Shown here: positions 12,801-21,082 of the stretch, in pieces
Position numbering within the stretch: the first letter of the stretch is position 1
Layout: each line of letters opens with the position of its first letter
NCBI GenBank assembly: GCA_013076295.1
Contig: RQOL01000863.1
Span: forward strand, 1,802,180 to 1,866,179
Length of the DNA stretch: 64,000 nucleotides
From: Sanderia malayensis
Lineage: Eukaryota > Cnidaria > Scyphozoa > Semaeostomeae > Pelagiidae
Direction of reading: 5' to 3'
The notes under the pieces: model-generated
What the model was told of the DNA's origin: nothing
What the model saw: the letters and a program-made list of their open reading frames with translations, nothing else
Databases searched by the model: none
Program-made: the position numbers and the translations under genes

Positions 12801-13490
12801 AGTGAAACCGTCATAGGTTCAGGTGAAACCGTGTTAGGATTAGGCGATGCTGTTACAGGTTCAGGTGAAAGTGCATCGGAGTTAGGCGAAACCGTTGGTG
12901 GAGCGACAGAAACCGTCACAGGTTTAACTCAAACTGTGTCAGGATTAGGCCAATCCGTTACAGGTTCAGGTGAAGGTGTATCGAGACCAGGAAAAACCGT
13001 TGGTGGATCAAGCCAAACCGTCACATGTTCAGATGAGACCGCGTCAGGAGCAGACCCAGTCTGTCCAGAAGTTCATCCATGTTCTTCAGATTTGTCCACA
13101 CCTGCCAAGCGACCATGTTCCCCATCTAATAACAAGGATGGGCTGAAGACAGGACCTTCCTTTGAACGACAATTTCTGGATTCAACAAGCTCCATGAACA
13201 AAGAAGTCAGCACCCGCTGGGATGTTAAGGATACCGACGAACCGTCCAAGGTTTTTCATCTTACAAACGTTCGGCAGAACGAAAAGAACGCTGAGAAAAA
13301 TACGGGTAGGCCGAGTATTCGGACGTGTAGTAAGACTGCTAACACAACTGGTTCTAAATGGACATTGATAAATCTCAATAATCCCACCAGACCTGTGATA
13401 TGGAAGTGTTTATCTTGTAAGAGAAAGTTTAACAGGATTTACGAAGCTAAGGCTCATTTTGATAAATGTAATAAAAAAGGAGGCCCATAG
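9843..13490 (+). CDS. Large zinc-finger protein, single coding exon
   Basis: 1215 residues from ATG 9843 (MSSYTEEGIFKFLA). Codons upstream of this ATG are open but contain no earlier ATG. I do not recognise a family orthologue. Visible features in order: acidic N-terminal ~250 residues; a conserved-looking patch around YAWRHIHYHRALLGRKRKLL (about residues 295-315); a Lys-rich basic tract near residues 460-520 (KKKKSKKSK) fit for nuclear localisation; a Gln run; a classical C2H2 finger at residues 846-866 (C-x2-C-x12-H-x3-H); a ~160-residue tract of 8-9-residue repeats (GSGETV.G); and a C-terminal C-x2-C-x12-H-x3-C finger (WKCLSCKRKF). Probably a nuclear nucleic-acid-binding protein. An uninterrupted 3.6 kb coding exon is unusual beside neighbours with many introns and could reflect retroposition, but a 5' UTR intron argues against a simple retrocopy. 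Confidence 0.75.
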   Translation: MSSYTEEGIFKFLAAIRIENVAGNQNTTVADADVNIGCEAEEKRIGKDPEVCFIDDYNVDHIKDLHDEEPKNASQHSVQAAKQKNNELGPESEFRERPTEIASKDEPCGTKEDSVCREKTTGSNVMSSIVKDYSSDVDVCTEESIDCLEETAKLQNMENATGVIHTENNATQDGENSSAGNTLCQVEVRDILSSNVRNVKPPVNQNKWTSKACLDEDTVSCDRSVLCGAIQREMLAAPAVNPDIPLRIILRRDSYRKEGDGEIEKTRQTNLEGSSKFYFEPRFGETVSKMYAWRHIHYHRALLGRKRKLLESSRMEFCWENICGFSPNRLDSCHSTEVTNKLHTYEARVEQCKRRRHSDEVAAAMRYAKQTAPVNVTLKKGKDEHVSGGGRKPQSHPNALTDEQVAQIIAARAKMGLNCPRSGLLFDQQQAGQTTFLKPAPPLEATVVPFVGGKSVKEKLGRKQFAKKKKSKKSKALISSKSIKKKTSGDKLVVGVKEKSTIISKKELITAKKQSIIIDKEELTAPNKEKPISTGKKESSLSVAVEKLKSAAKEELIKTSRKSSNTNLDPKMQTSQLRKGIAKTNDTQRDIWSSTSMRTVRNDQQQQQRNVSSGNCAVSTASFVGDAGYGTAANVYPSFMSAQEYKTATTKDGARAACFENGFLALNIKQEVVDDDCNDYYDGEPWLSTQGMATHECSEAETGDGTPFVNKTFGQMTSDYGQSWPFEEQSTLEHSLSCREKEAPPYQREAMPNQIQRISDLGASSSDQRPYLASLEQSLTCQEQTATEVEGTTQACYSRDALRKQVPEQATTITLPKMHQAVSDLFGEISEYFERRCDPSRDYVSCDRCGLVYRSSKDLARHFLHHLVDEATTGDAIRIAGSETIASFGDVVAESDKIVDGSGETVTGSSETVSRLSKTVGGSGETVTGSSETVSELGETFTGSDKSISESGETVGGSGETVTGSSETVSGIGETIGGSGETVIGSSETVIGSGETVLGLGDAVTGSGESASELGETVGGATETVTGLTQTVSGLGQSVTGSGEGVSRPGKTVGGSSQTVTCSDETASGADPVCPEVHPCSSDLSTPAKRPCSPSNNKDGLKTGPSFERQFLDSTSSMNKEVSTRWDVKDTDEPSKVFHLTNVRQNEKNAEKNTGRPSIRTCSKTANTTGSKWTLINLNNPTRPVIWKCLSCKRKFNRIYEAKAHFDKCNKKGGP
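12540..13050 (+). repeat. Coding tandem repeat, GSGETV(T/G)GSSETVSG
   Basis: Imperfect 24-27 bp repeats (core TCAGGCGAAACCGT) encode alternating GSGETV, GSSETVS and LGETV units, about residues 900-1069 of the zinc-finger protein. The tract is rich in Ser, Gly, Thr and Glu and is expected to be disordered. Confidence 0.9.
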
Positions 13491-13597
13491 GGTTTGTAGC
13501 ATTTTGCATGCCTTGTACTTTAGGAATTGTAATTTTCTATTTTTAATATGTAGTTCTGCTTTGCAATGAAAGTTTTCTCGAAGATTAAAACTTTATT

Positions 13598-13680
13598 TGG
13601 TGTAAATTCTCCCTTCTTTGTACCACGTGACGCAAATTAACCAATAGTGGTACATTATCTCAAAAAGGCGGGAATTTACC
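13598..13680. promoter_or_regulatory. Palindromic promoter-like block, copy 1
   Basis: Contains CACGTG (13624-13629) running into a CRE-like GTGACGC, a CCAAT box (13641-13645) and an E2F-like GGCGGGAA (13667-13674). GTACCAC/GTGGTAC and GGTGTAAATTCTCCC/GGCGGGAATTTACC form nested inverted repeats. It is followed by the small-gene block. The promoter role is inferred from motif content and from repetition upstream of the small genes. Confidence 0.5.
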
Positions 13681-13740
13681 ATTGTTGTCCCGTTCATCTT
13701 CTGGTTGCCGCCACGTGAAATTCTCCACATAACATACATA

Positions 13741-14165
13741 CCAGGGTTGCCATTTGGCCTATTTGGAGGCCAAATTTGAAAAATCTGGCCTATTTGGAAC
13801 TTGTTTGGCTACCAAAAAATTGGTTTGGCCTCCACAGCAAATCTGGCCTAATTGAGAAATTTTGTCATAAACAATAGTTTCAGTCACAAATTCATCGAAT
13901 TCACAAGTTTCAACCCTTCAGATCAAAGGAAAACCCGCTACAATCGCTGACATCTGTCCATGACGTCATTATCTCATGGCGGGTCATTGTATGTGTAATT
14001 TGTATTTTGTATTTTAAGCAATGAGTCTTTTGTTTTGGGACACTCAGTCCTTTGTTCTAAAACAATGTCTATTGTCTTTTGAAAATTTGGCTCAAGGGGC
14101 AAGAATTTGGCCTCCCGCGAGTCTAACTCTGGCCTCCACTGGCCAAAGGGATGTGGCAACCCTGA
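13741..14165. mobile_element. MITE with CCAGGGTTGCCA termini
   Basis: Begins CCAGGGTTGCCATTTGGCC and ends TGGCAACCCTG, flanked on both sides by ATAC(AT) which may be the target duplication. The interior is rich in TTTGGCC and encodes nothing. A CATA microsatellite follows to about 14190. The element separates promoter copy 1 from the first small gene. Confidence 0.7.
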
Positions 14166-14703
14166 TACATACATACATACATACATACATAATTTATTTG
14201 ATGAAGCAGGTCAGGGTAAAAGGCAGCATATAAGCTGATGTGGACCTGCAGTACCAGTGCTCGTGAAATACCACACTTACGCTGCATTTTACGAGTCATT
14301 TCCTGGGGTATTTCTCCGCGTTTTTACCTGTGACATGCACGCCGAAGAGCTGGTTACCCAGAATAGTTTTATTTATTCAGATGTTTAGTAGGTATTTAAA
14401 TGTGTTAATAGTGTTGTCAAACATGTTTTTCTATTGTCAATTACTTTTTAAATATTGTGAAGTTATTTTACTTGGAAGTTTTGAATTAATTGATTCTACG
14501 CGAATTAGATTAGGCCTTATTTTGTGATTAGAAGTTTGGCATTCATAACAATAGAGCATAACTTTCCCATTTCATACATCATTCATGGAAGGCCAAGAAC
14601 AGGACCTATAAATCTTACATTAGTTTTATTTTATAATTGAATTAATCTGTTTTTTTATGCAACAGAAGTGTTATAACTGATTGGAAGGTTGTAATTGGAA
14701 GAA

Positions 14704-14964
14704 ATGACCAGTCACCCAGAACCAGATCAAAGATATGATTATCCTAGCAGAGAAGGCAAGGAAAATGGCGAAGAAGTTGAACTGATTCGCCCAGAACCGG
14801 ATCAATTATATGACACTTCAAGCAAAGAACCAGTTGAACATGATGAGTTAATGATCGCTCACCCGTCTGAAGAGATGGAAAATATTTACCTTGCTCTACA
14901 AATAGCCATGGAACTCTTTAAATCAAAGCAAGCAGCAAATACAGTTCAACAAAATCTGTATTAA
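14704..14964 (+). CDS. Small acidic family protein, copy A
   Basis: 86 residues from ATG 14704 (MTSHPEPDQRYD) to TAA 14964, preceded by an acceptor-like TTTTTTTATGCAACAG at ~14665, so a 5' exon is possible. The protein is acidic and Pro/Glu-rich, with two R/HPEPDQ.YD motifs, SSKEPVEHDELMIAHPSEEM and a C-terminal helix IYLALQIAMELFKSKQ. No known domain. It is one of at least four related copies in 13.5-21 kb; its core resembles the C-terminal part of the VWA-like protein at 7.5-9.1 kb. That several copies keep the same reading frame supports coding function, but expression is unproven. Confidence 0.5.
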   Translation: MTSHPEPDQRYDYPSREGKENGEEVELIRPEPDQLYDTSSKEPVEHDELMIAHPSEEMENIYLALQIAMELFKSKQAANTVQQNLY

Positions 14965-15897
14965 TTGATAATTGTATAAGAATCTGATTGGAAGATAAGG
15001 TAAGTAGCTATTGCAGTCATTTGGAAGTGTAAAAGGTTAGAAAATAAAAGGGAAACTATGGAAAACTTTATAAAGCATGAATGAAAGTCTATCTATTTGA
15101 AGTTTATATATTATAAGAAATCACAGAAATTTTTAAAAATGATGTATTTCTTATTTATGATGAGAAGATAAAAGATTTATATATAATGTTACCTAAAATG
15201 TTGTTCATAGACATTGGATGATTAAGTTTTAACATATATATCTCAAGTGGAGCCTCATTACAGATTTTTGCTCTCATGAAACTACATGAATTTAAATAAT
15301 GGGGTATTGGTTATTTATATATATATTGGTTATTTATGGCTATTTTTAATGCATTCTGTAAAATCTGAATTCTGAAATAAATTTTAAAGATAAATTTGAT
15401 ATATAAATATTTTGTTTTAAAATATATATATGTATTAATTTAAAAAAGATGTGTATAATAAAATGATCTTTAGATCGGAAAAGTTGTTCTTTTTGTCTTG
15501 CCATTACTCTTTGTTTGCCCCCCCCTCACCTAGACCTACCCCACTTGGACCCACACATAAATCTTTGTCAGGGTATTCATAATTACACTAGGGTTTTTAA
15601 AAGGCACTTTTGGCCCCCGGCTTTTATGTCGCTGAAGTTATTATCAGGGAAATGTGAGAGACTACACGAAGACCAGTGGAAGGTGAATAAAATCTGGATA
15701 TTTGTGCTTATATTCAGTAATTCATTGTTATATTTCTTTCTTTCAGTGTCAAAGGAAGCCCACCAGATTTACCAAATGCATTTTTATGTAGCTAAATACA
15801 ACTATGAGCAGTTGCGAAAAAGTAATTTTAATGTTTTCTACTTAAATTGTAGTTTTCCTTTGCAATGAAAATTTTCTCGAAGATTGAAACTTGATTT
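14965..15897. other. Duplicated 3' flank of small-gene unit
   Basis: AT-rich flank shared with 19200-19720 (same direction) and 17330-17530 (reverse complement). From 15480 to 15890 it carries a second shared block, also seen at 20440-20880, with possible exon-like pieces either side of GTGAATAAAATC (15680). No gene can be defended here. Confidence 0.6.
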
Positions 15898-15979
15898 GGT
15901 GTAAATTCTCCCTTCTTCGTATCACGTGACGCAAATTAACCAATAGTGGTACATTATCTCAAAAAGGCGGGAATTTACC
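15898..15979. promoter_or_regulatory. Palindromic promoter-like block, copy 2
   Basis: Near-identical to copy 1: CACGTG at 15923-15928, then GTGACGC, the CCAAT box and GGCGGGAA. The first stem is slightly degraded (GTATCAC for GTACCAC). Confidence 0.5.
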
Positions 15980-16409
15980 ATTGTTCTCCACTGTGCTCCT
16001 GCCCGCGCCTTTCATCATTTTCTCATCTCATTCTCAGGTTGCCTTGCCTTGCCATTTGCAATGAAGTAACAGGCCGAAGAGCTGGTTACCCAGAATAATT
16101 TTATTCACATGGTTAGTAAATATTTTAATAGTGTTGCCAAGCATGTTTTTCTATTGTCATTTACTTTTTAAATGTATTGAATTTTATTTTATTTGGAAGT
16201 TTTGAATTAATTGATTCTACGCGATTTAGATTAGGCCTTATTTTGCGATTAAAAGTTTGGCATTCATAACAATGGCATAACTTTCCCATTTCGTATATCA
16301 TTCATAGAAGGCCAAGAAGGACCTATAAATCTGACATTAGTTTATTTTATAATTGAATTAATCTGTTTTTTATGCAACAGAAGTGTTATAACTGATTGGA
16401 AGCTTGTAA

Positions 16410-16930
16410 TTGGAAGAAGTGACCGGTCGCCCAGAACCAGATCGAAGATATGATCCTGGCCAAGGAGCGACTGAGAACGATGAGAAAGTCGAACTGATAG
16501 CCATTTGCCCTGAACCTTATGACACTTCAAGCAAAGAACCAACTGAAAACGACGAGTTAGTCATCGCTCACCCTTCTGTAGAGTTGGAGAATATTTACCT
16601 TGCCGAAGCACTCGAAGGCGAAAGAGCTCAAATCAAGATCTGACACGGATCGAAGATATGATATTCCTAGCAGAGAAGCCAAGGAAAATGATGAGGAAAT
16701 TGAACTGATAGCCATTCGCCCAGAACCTTATGACAATTCAAACAAAGAACCAACTGAAAACGATGAGTTAGCCATCGCTCACCCCTCTGTAGAGGTGGAG
16801 AATATTTACCTTGCCGAAGCACTCGAAGAGAAAAGAACTCATATCAAGATCTGACACGGATTGAAGATATGAGATATAATCCTAGCAGAGAAGCCAAGGA
16901 AAATGGTGAGGAAGTGGAGATTTTACAGAA
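16410..16930 (+). pseudogene. Small acidic family, copy B with internal tandem duplication
   Basis: The position equivalent to the start ATG of copy A reads GTG (GAAGAAGTGACC), so the start is lost unless an upstream exon supplies one. The frame then runs to a TGA at 16641-16643. A ~210 bp segment (PSREAKENDEE...AHPSVEVENIYLAEALE) is duplicated in tandem to 16854, and a third partial unit breaks off at about 16930. Both full units end in a similar ALE..R..IKI tail that differs from copy A. Likely degenerate, though the downstream unit keeps an open frame. Confidence 0.55.
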
Positions 16931-17029
16931 TGCATTACAAACATTAAATAATCAATACTCCCTTATTTACATGTGATTTCATGGGAACAAAAATCTATAA
17001 TGAAGCTCCACTTGACATAAAAATTCGTG

Positions 17030-17965
17030 AATTGGCCCCCCCCCCTCAAACAAGCCCCCACCTCTAACATGCTGATATTTGCTCTCTGAGGTTTCCAATG
17101 GCATTTTATTGAACTATACCACAAAAATGCATGCCTATAAAACAATTATAGATTATAATATATGAGGTCTCTTAATAATGCTTTTGTCGCGTACAGCGAG
17201 TTTGAGAAGATTTTGTTTTTCTAGCAGTTTTTCACAAATATCTGAGCATTCTTCTGATTATTTGTGTATGCAAAATATCTTGCTGGAACAACTATACCAA
17301 TTTCCTGTTATCTTTTCCCAGAAACAACATCAATATCATTTTAATAAATTTCTGTGATTTCTCATAATATATAAACTTCAAATAGATAAACTTTCACTCA
17401 TGCTATATAGAGTTTTCCCTAGTTTTCCTTTTACTTTCTAACCTGCATTACAGTTCCAAATGAGTGCAATAGCTACTTACCTTATCTTTCAATCAGATTC
17501 TTATACAATTATCAATTAATACAGATTTTGTAGAACTGTATTTTAAAGATTTGCTGCTTGCTTTGATGTAAAGAGTTCCACGGCTATTTGTTGGGCAAGG
17601 TAAATATTCTCCACCTCTTCAGAGGGGTGAGCGATGACTAACTCATCGTTTTCAGTTGGTTCTTTGCTTGAAGTGTCATATCTTTGATAGGGTTCTGGGC
17701 AAATGGAAAAAGATAACGGGGAACTGTTCCAGCCAAGTATTTTGCATACACAGATAATCAGAAGAATGCTCAGATATTTGAGAAAAACGGCTAGAAAAAC
17801 AAATTCTTCTCGAACTCGCTGTACGCAACAAAAGCATTATTATAAGACCTTGCATATTATAATCTATAATTGTTTTATAGGCATGCATTTTTTGTGGTAT
17901 AGCTCGATATAACGCCATTGGGAACCTCAGAGAGCAAATATCAGCATGTTAGAGGTGGGGGCTTG
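17030..17965. repeat. Large inverted repeat with central gene fragment
   Basis: 17030-17318 is the near-perfect reverse complement of ~17702-17965: for example GCATGCCTATAAAACAATTA on one arm, with its complement on the other. Poly-C and poly-G runs sit at the outer ends (17038 and 17971). The ~385 bp spacer holds an inverted small-gene fragment. Confidence 0.85.
17543..17704 (-). pseudogene. Inverted, 5'-truncated small acidic family copy
   Basis: On the minus strand the frame runs from ICPEPYQRYDTSSKEP through NDELVIAHPSEEVENIYLAQ to a TAA at 17543, intact over 53 codons. It stops matching the family exactly at the edge of the inverted-repeat arm near 17704, so its start is missing. Confidence 0.65.
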
Positions 17966-18274
17966 TTCGGGGGGGGGGGGGATGCAAATCAAGGGTTTAC
18001 GGTATGTCAAGTGAGTTTAAAGCATTGAGAATTGATTGTTTAATGTTTGTAATGCATTCTGCAAAATCTGACTTCTTAAATAAATTTTAAAGATGAATTT
18101 AATATATAAATATTTTAGTTTTTAAAAAATATATATATATTTATTTAAAAAAGATATGTATAATAACATGATCTTTAGATCGGAAAAGTTTTCTTGTTTT
18201 TGTCTTGCCATTACTCTTTGTTTGCCAGGAGATGCGAAATGAAATGTAAAGTTGAAAAGTTTTTGATAAGAAAA

Positions 18275-18361
18275 TTCAAAGGGAATTTCCCTTCCGTTCT
18301 TTGTATCACGTGATGCGAATTAACCAATAGTGGTACATTATTAAACAAAGGCGGGCATTTA
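18275..18361. promoter_or_regulatory. Palindromic promoter-like block, copy 3
   Basis: CACGTG at 18307-18312, a CCAAT box and GGCGGGCA. This is the most diverged of the three full copies, as the E2F-like site has lost one base of identity. It precedes small-gene copy D. Confidence 0.45.
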
Positions 18362-18779
18362 CAAATTTGGCGCAAAAGAATTATTATTTTATTCACGCTT
18401 TCATTTTTTCAGGTTGTCGTTTACAATGAAGTTCATGCCGACGACTTGGTGAGCCATAATAATTTTATTTAGATGGTTAGTAAGTATTTAAATGTTTTAA
18501 TAATGTTGCCAACCATGTTTTTTATTGTTATTTATTTTTTAGATGTGGTGAAATTTTGTGTTATTTTGAAGTTTTGATGATACCACGCGATCTAGGCCTT
18601 ATTTTGTGATTTAAGGTTTGTCATTCATGTAGCATAGCTTTCACATTTCGTATGTTAATCATAGAAGGCCAAGAACAGGACTGAACTCTCACATTAGTTT
18701 ATTTTATAGTTGAATTAACCTGTTTTTTTTATTAAAGAGAAGTGTGAAAATTGATCATCTGTAGTTTGGATTGAAAAAA

Positions 18780-19064
18780 ATGGCGGCTCGCCACAACGAC
18801 AAAGACGAACAAGCAGTCACCGTCGTTTATGTTAGGAAAAATGAAGCCATTGAACATGACGACGAGGACTATGAACTGATAGCCGTTCGCCCAGAACCTT
18901 TTCCGAAGTATGACACTAAAAGGAGCAAAGAACCAACTGAACATGACGAGGTAGTCATGGCGCACCCCTCTGAAGAGGTGGATAATATTGAAGGTGCCCA
19001 ACAAATAGCCGTGGAACTCTTTACATCAAAGCAAGCAGTATATACGCTTTCGAAAGAAGGTTAA
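18780..19064 (+). CDS. Small acidic family protein, copy D
   Basis: 94 residues from ATG 18780 (MAARHNDKDEQAVTVVYVRK) to TAA 19064. It shares the core EPTEHDEVVMAHPSEEVDNI and the helix QQIAVELFTSKQA with copy A, but has a different N-terminus and a good start context (AAAAAAATGGCGG). Promoter block copy 3 lies ~420 bp upstream, and an acceptor-like site precedes the start. Probably the best candidate for an active member of the family. Function unknown. Confidence 0.5.
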   Translation: MAARHNDKDEQAVTVVYVRKNEAIEHDDEDYELIAVRPEPFPKYDTKRSKEPTEHDEVVMAHPSEEVDNIEGAQQIAVELFTSKQAVYTLSKEG

Positions 19065-19721
19065 ACAGGCTGTGGTCTATGGATCCTGGAAAATTTGATC
19101 CAGATATGGACATACCAAGCACTTGAAGACTAAAGAACTCATATCAAGATCTGAGATTGGAGGCTGACGCCTGCAGTCAGAATTAAGCTTATAAACTTAT
19201 AAAGCAGCAAATCTTTAAAATACAGTTCGACAAAATCTGTATTAATTGATAATTGTATAAGGATCTGATTGGAAGATAAGTAAGTAGCTACTGCACTCAT
19301 TTGGAACTGTAAAAGGTTAAAAAGGAAATGAAAAACTATGGAAAACTTTATAAAGCACAAGTGAAAGTTTATCTATTTGAAGTTTATATATTATAAGAAA
19401 TCACAGAAATTTTTAAAAATGATGTATTATACTTATTTATGATGAGAAGATAAAAGATTTATAGGTATATAATGTTACCTAAAATGTTATTCATAGACAT
19501 TGAATGAATTAGTTTGACATATATATGTTAAGTGGAGCCTCATTATAGATTTTTCCTCCCATGAAACTGCATGAATTTAAATAATGGAGTATTGGTTATT
19601 TAATATTTGTAATGCATTCTGTAACATCTGAATTTTGAAATAAATTTTAAAGATAAATTTAACATGTAAGTATTTTGGTTTTTAAAAAAATATGTGTATC
19701 AATTTAAAAAAGATATGTATA

Positions 19722-20415
19722 AAGGCCCGAATACACCTAGCTATTTTGCATTATTTATTCTCCAGACATCCCAAAAATAGTCCGTCGGGGGGGAAAAATC
19801 GAATTAACACCTTGTCAAAATAAGCAAAAGAAGCTGAGAATATTCGATGGAATAAAATCAAAACGTTTTGATTTTATTCCATCCGATATTCTCAGCATGA
19901 TTTTGTGTTTCTAGCATAAAACTGCAGACATAAAGAAACCGACTGTCTGGTGACGTATTTCTGTAGAATTTCAGAATTTCCAGTACTGAAATTCCAGTTT
20001 TTGGGCAATCAACATAAAAGAGACAATGTTCTTATGTTCCATCACATGCCTTATCAATGCATGTTCATGGTAATTTATACTTTCCACGTTCTTCGCGCGG
20101 TTGTCTCAAATCAACCTCACGCTGTATACCTTTGTGTTCTTTTCTGTATTTTCAACCAAATGAACATTAAAATACTTGCGAAACTATGAATTGTACAAAT
20201 GAGGATTGTTTAAAACTCATTTAAATGCCCTATATCAATCATGTCCCAATATTTAGGCCAAACAGTGCTCAAATGAATGGATATATTGAATATAGAATGG
20301 AATGTAGAATGGAAAATAGAACGCGCATATACACCTTGCAATATTCCGTTATTTATTCTAACCGCGGCTATTTTGGGAATAAATAATGCGAAATAGCTAG
20401 GTGTATTCGGGCCTT
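19722..20415. mobile_element. MITE with AAGGCCCGAATACACCTAGC termini
   Basis: ~694 bp element whose ends are inverted over ~40 bp (AAGGCCCGAATACACCTAGC at the left, its complement at the right). The paralogous flanks at ~15447 and ~18157 show the uninterrupted site TGTATAATAA, so this is a recent insertion. The interior has a 65 bp hairpin (19832-19896) and no transposase. Confidence 0.85.
19832..19896. repeat. Long hairpin inside MITE
   Basis: GCTGAGAATAT.CGATGGAAT..AAACGTTT..ATTCCATC.GATATTCTCAGC forms an almost perfect palindrome centred on AAAACGTTTT. Confidence 0.85.
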
Positions 20416-21082
20416 AATAAAATGATCTTTAGGTTGGGAAAAGTTGTCTTGTTTTTGCCTGGCCATTGCACCTTATTTGCTCCCCTCAACCTACCCCATT
20501 TGGTCCCTCACATAAACCTTTGTCATGGTATTCATTGTAGTTCATGCAGCCACACAGTGCTTTGAAGGAAAACTAGGATTTACCAAGGGCATTTTTGGCC
20601 CCCGGCTTTTGCGTTCATGAAGTTATCATCAGGGAATTATCAGAGACTACACGAAGACCAAAGAAAGGTAACTAAAATCTGGATATTTGTGCTTATGTTC
20701 AGTAATTTACTTATTTATTTACTTATTTCAGTATCATAGGGATAATAATTGAGTCCGTCAGATTTACCAACTTATGTAACTAATTCCAATTATGAGCAGT
20801 TGCGAAAAAGTAATTTTAATGTTTTCTACTTAAATTGTGGTTTTGCTTGTAGTTTTGGTGTGCAATTAAAATTTTGTCGAATTGACACTTAATTTGGTGC
20901 AAATTCTCCCACCGCCACCTTTTACTTCAAAAACAACGTCTGCCCAATGCGTCTGCTGATACCAAACCACGATGCATGTTATCGGTCATTGCCGTCTCAT
21001 CGGCCATTGAAATTGCGTCGCTGCAATTTCCGAACCAGGAAGACACTTTATATTAAATCAAAATAATGCGTCTTGGATTATT
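20416..21082. other. Duplicated flank and UBR5-type gene 5' region
   Basis: 20440-20880 repeats the block at 15480-15890. 20880-20920 carries a truncated remnant of the promoter-like block (TTGGTGCAAATTCTCCCACC). The last ~150 bases should hold the UBR5-type gene promoter and 5' UTR. Confidence 0.5.

Noticed and set aside
12437..12919. Minus-strand Ser/Pro repeat frame (EPVTVSPDPPTVS)
   Set aside because: Antisense shadow of the GSGETV coding repeat.
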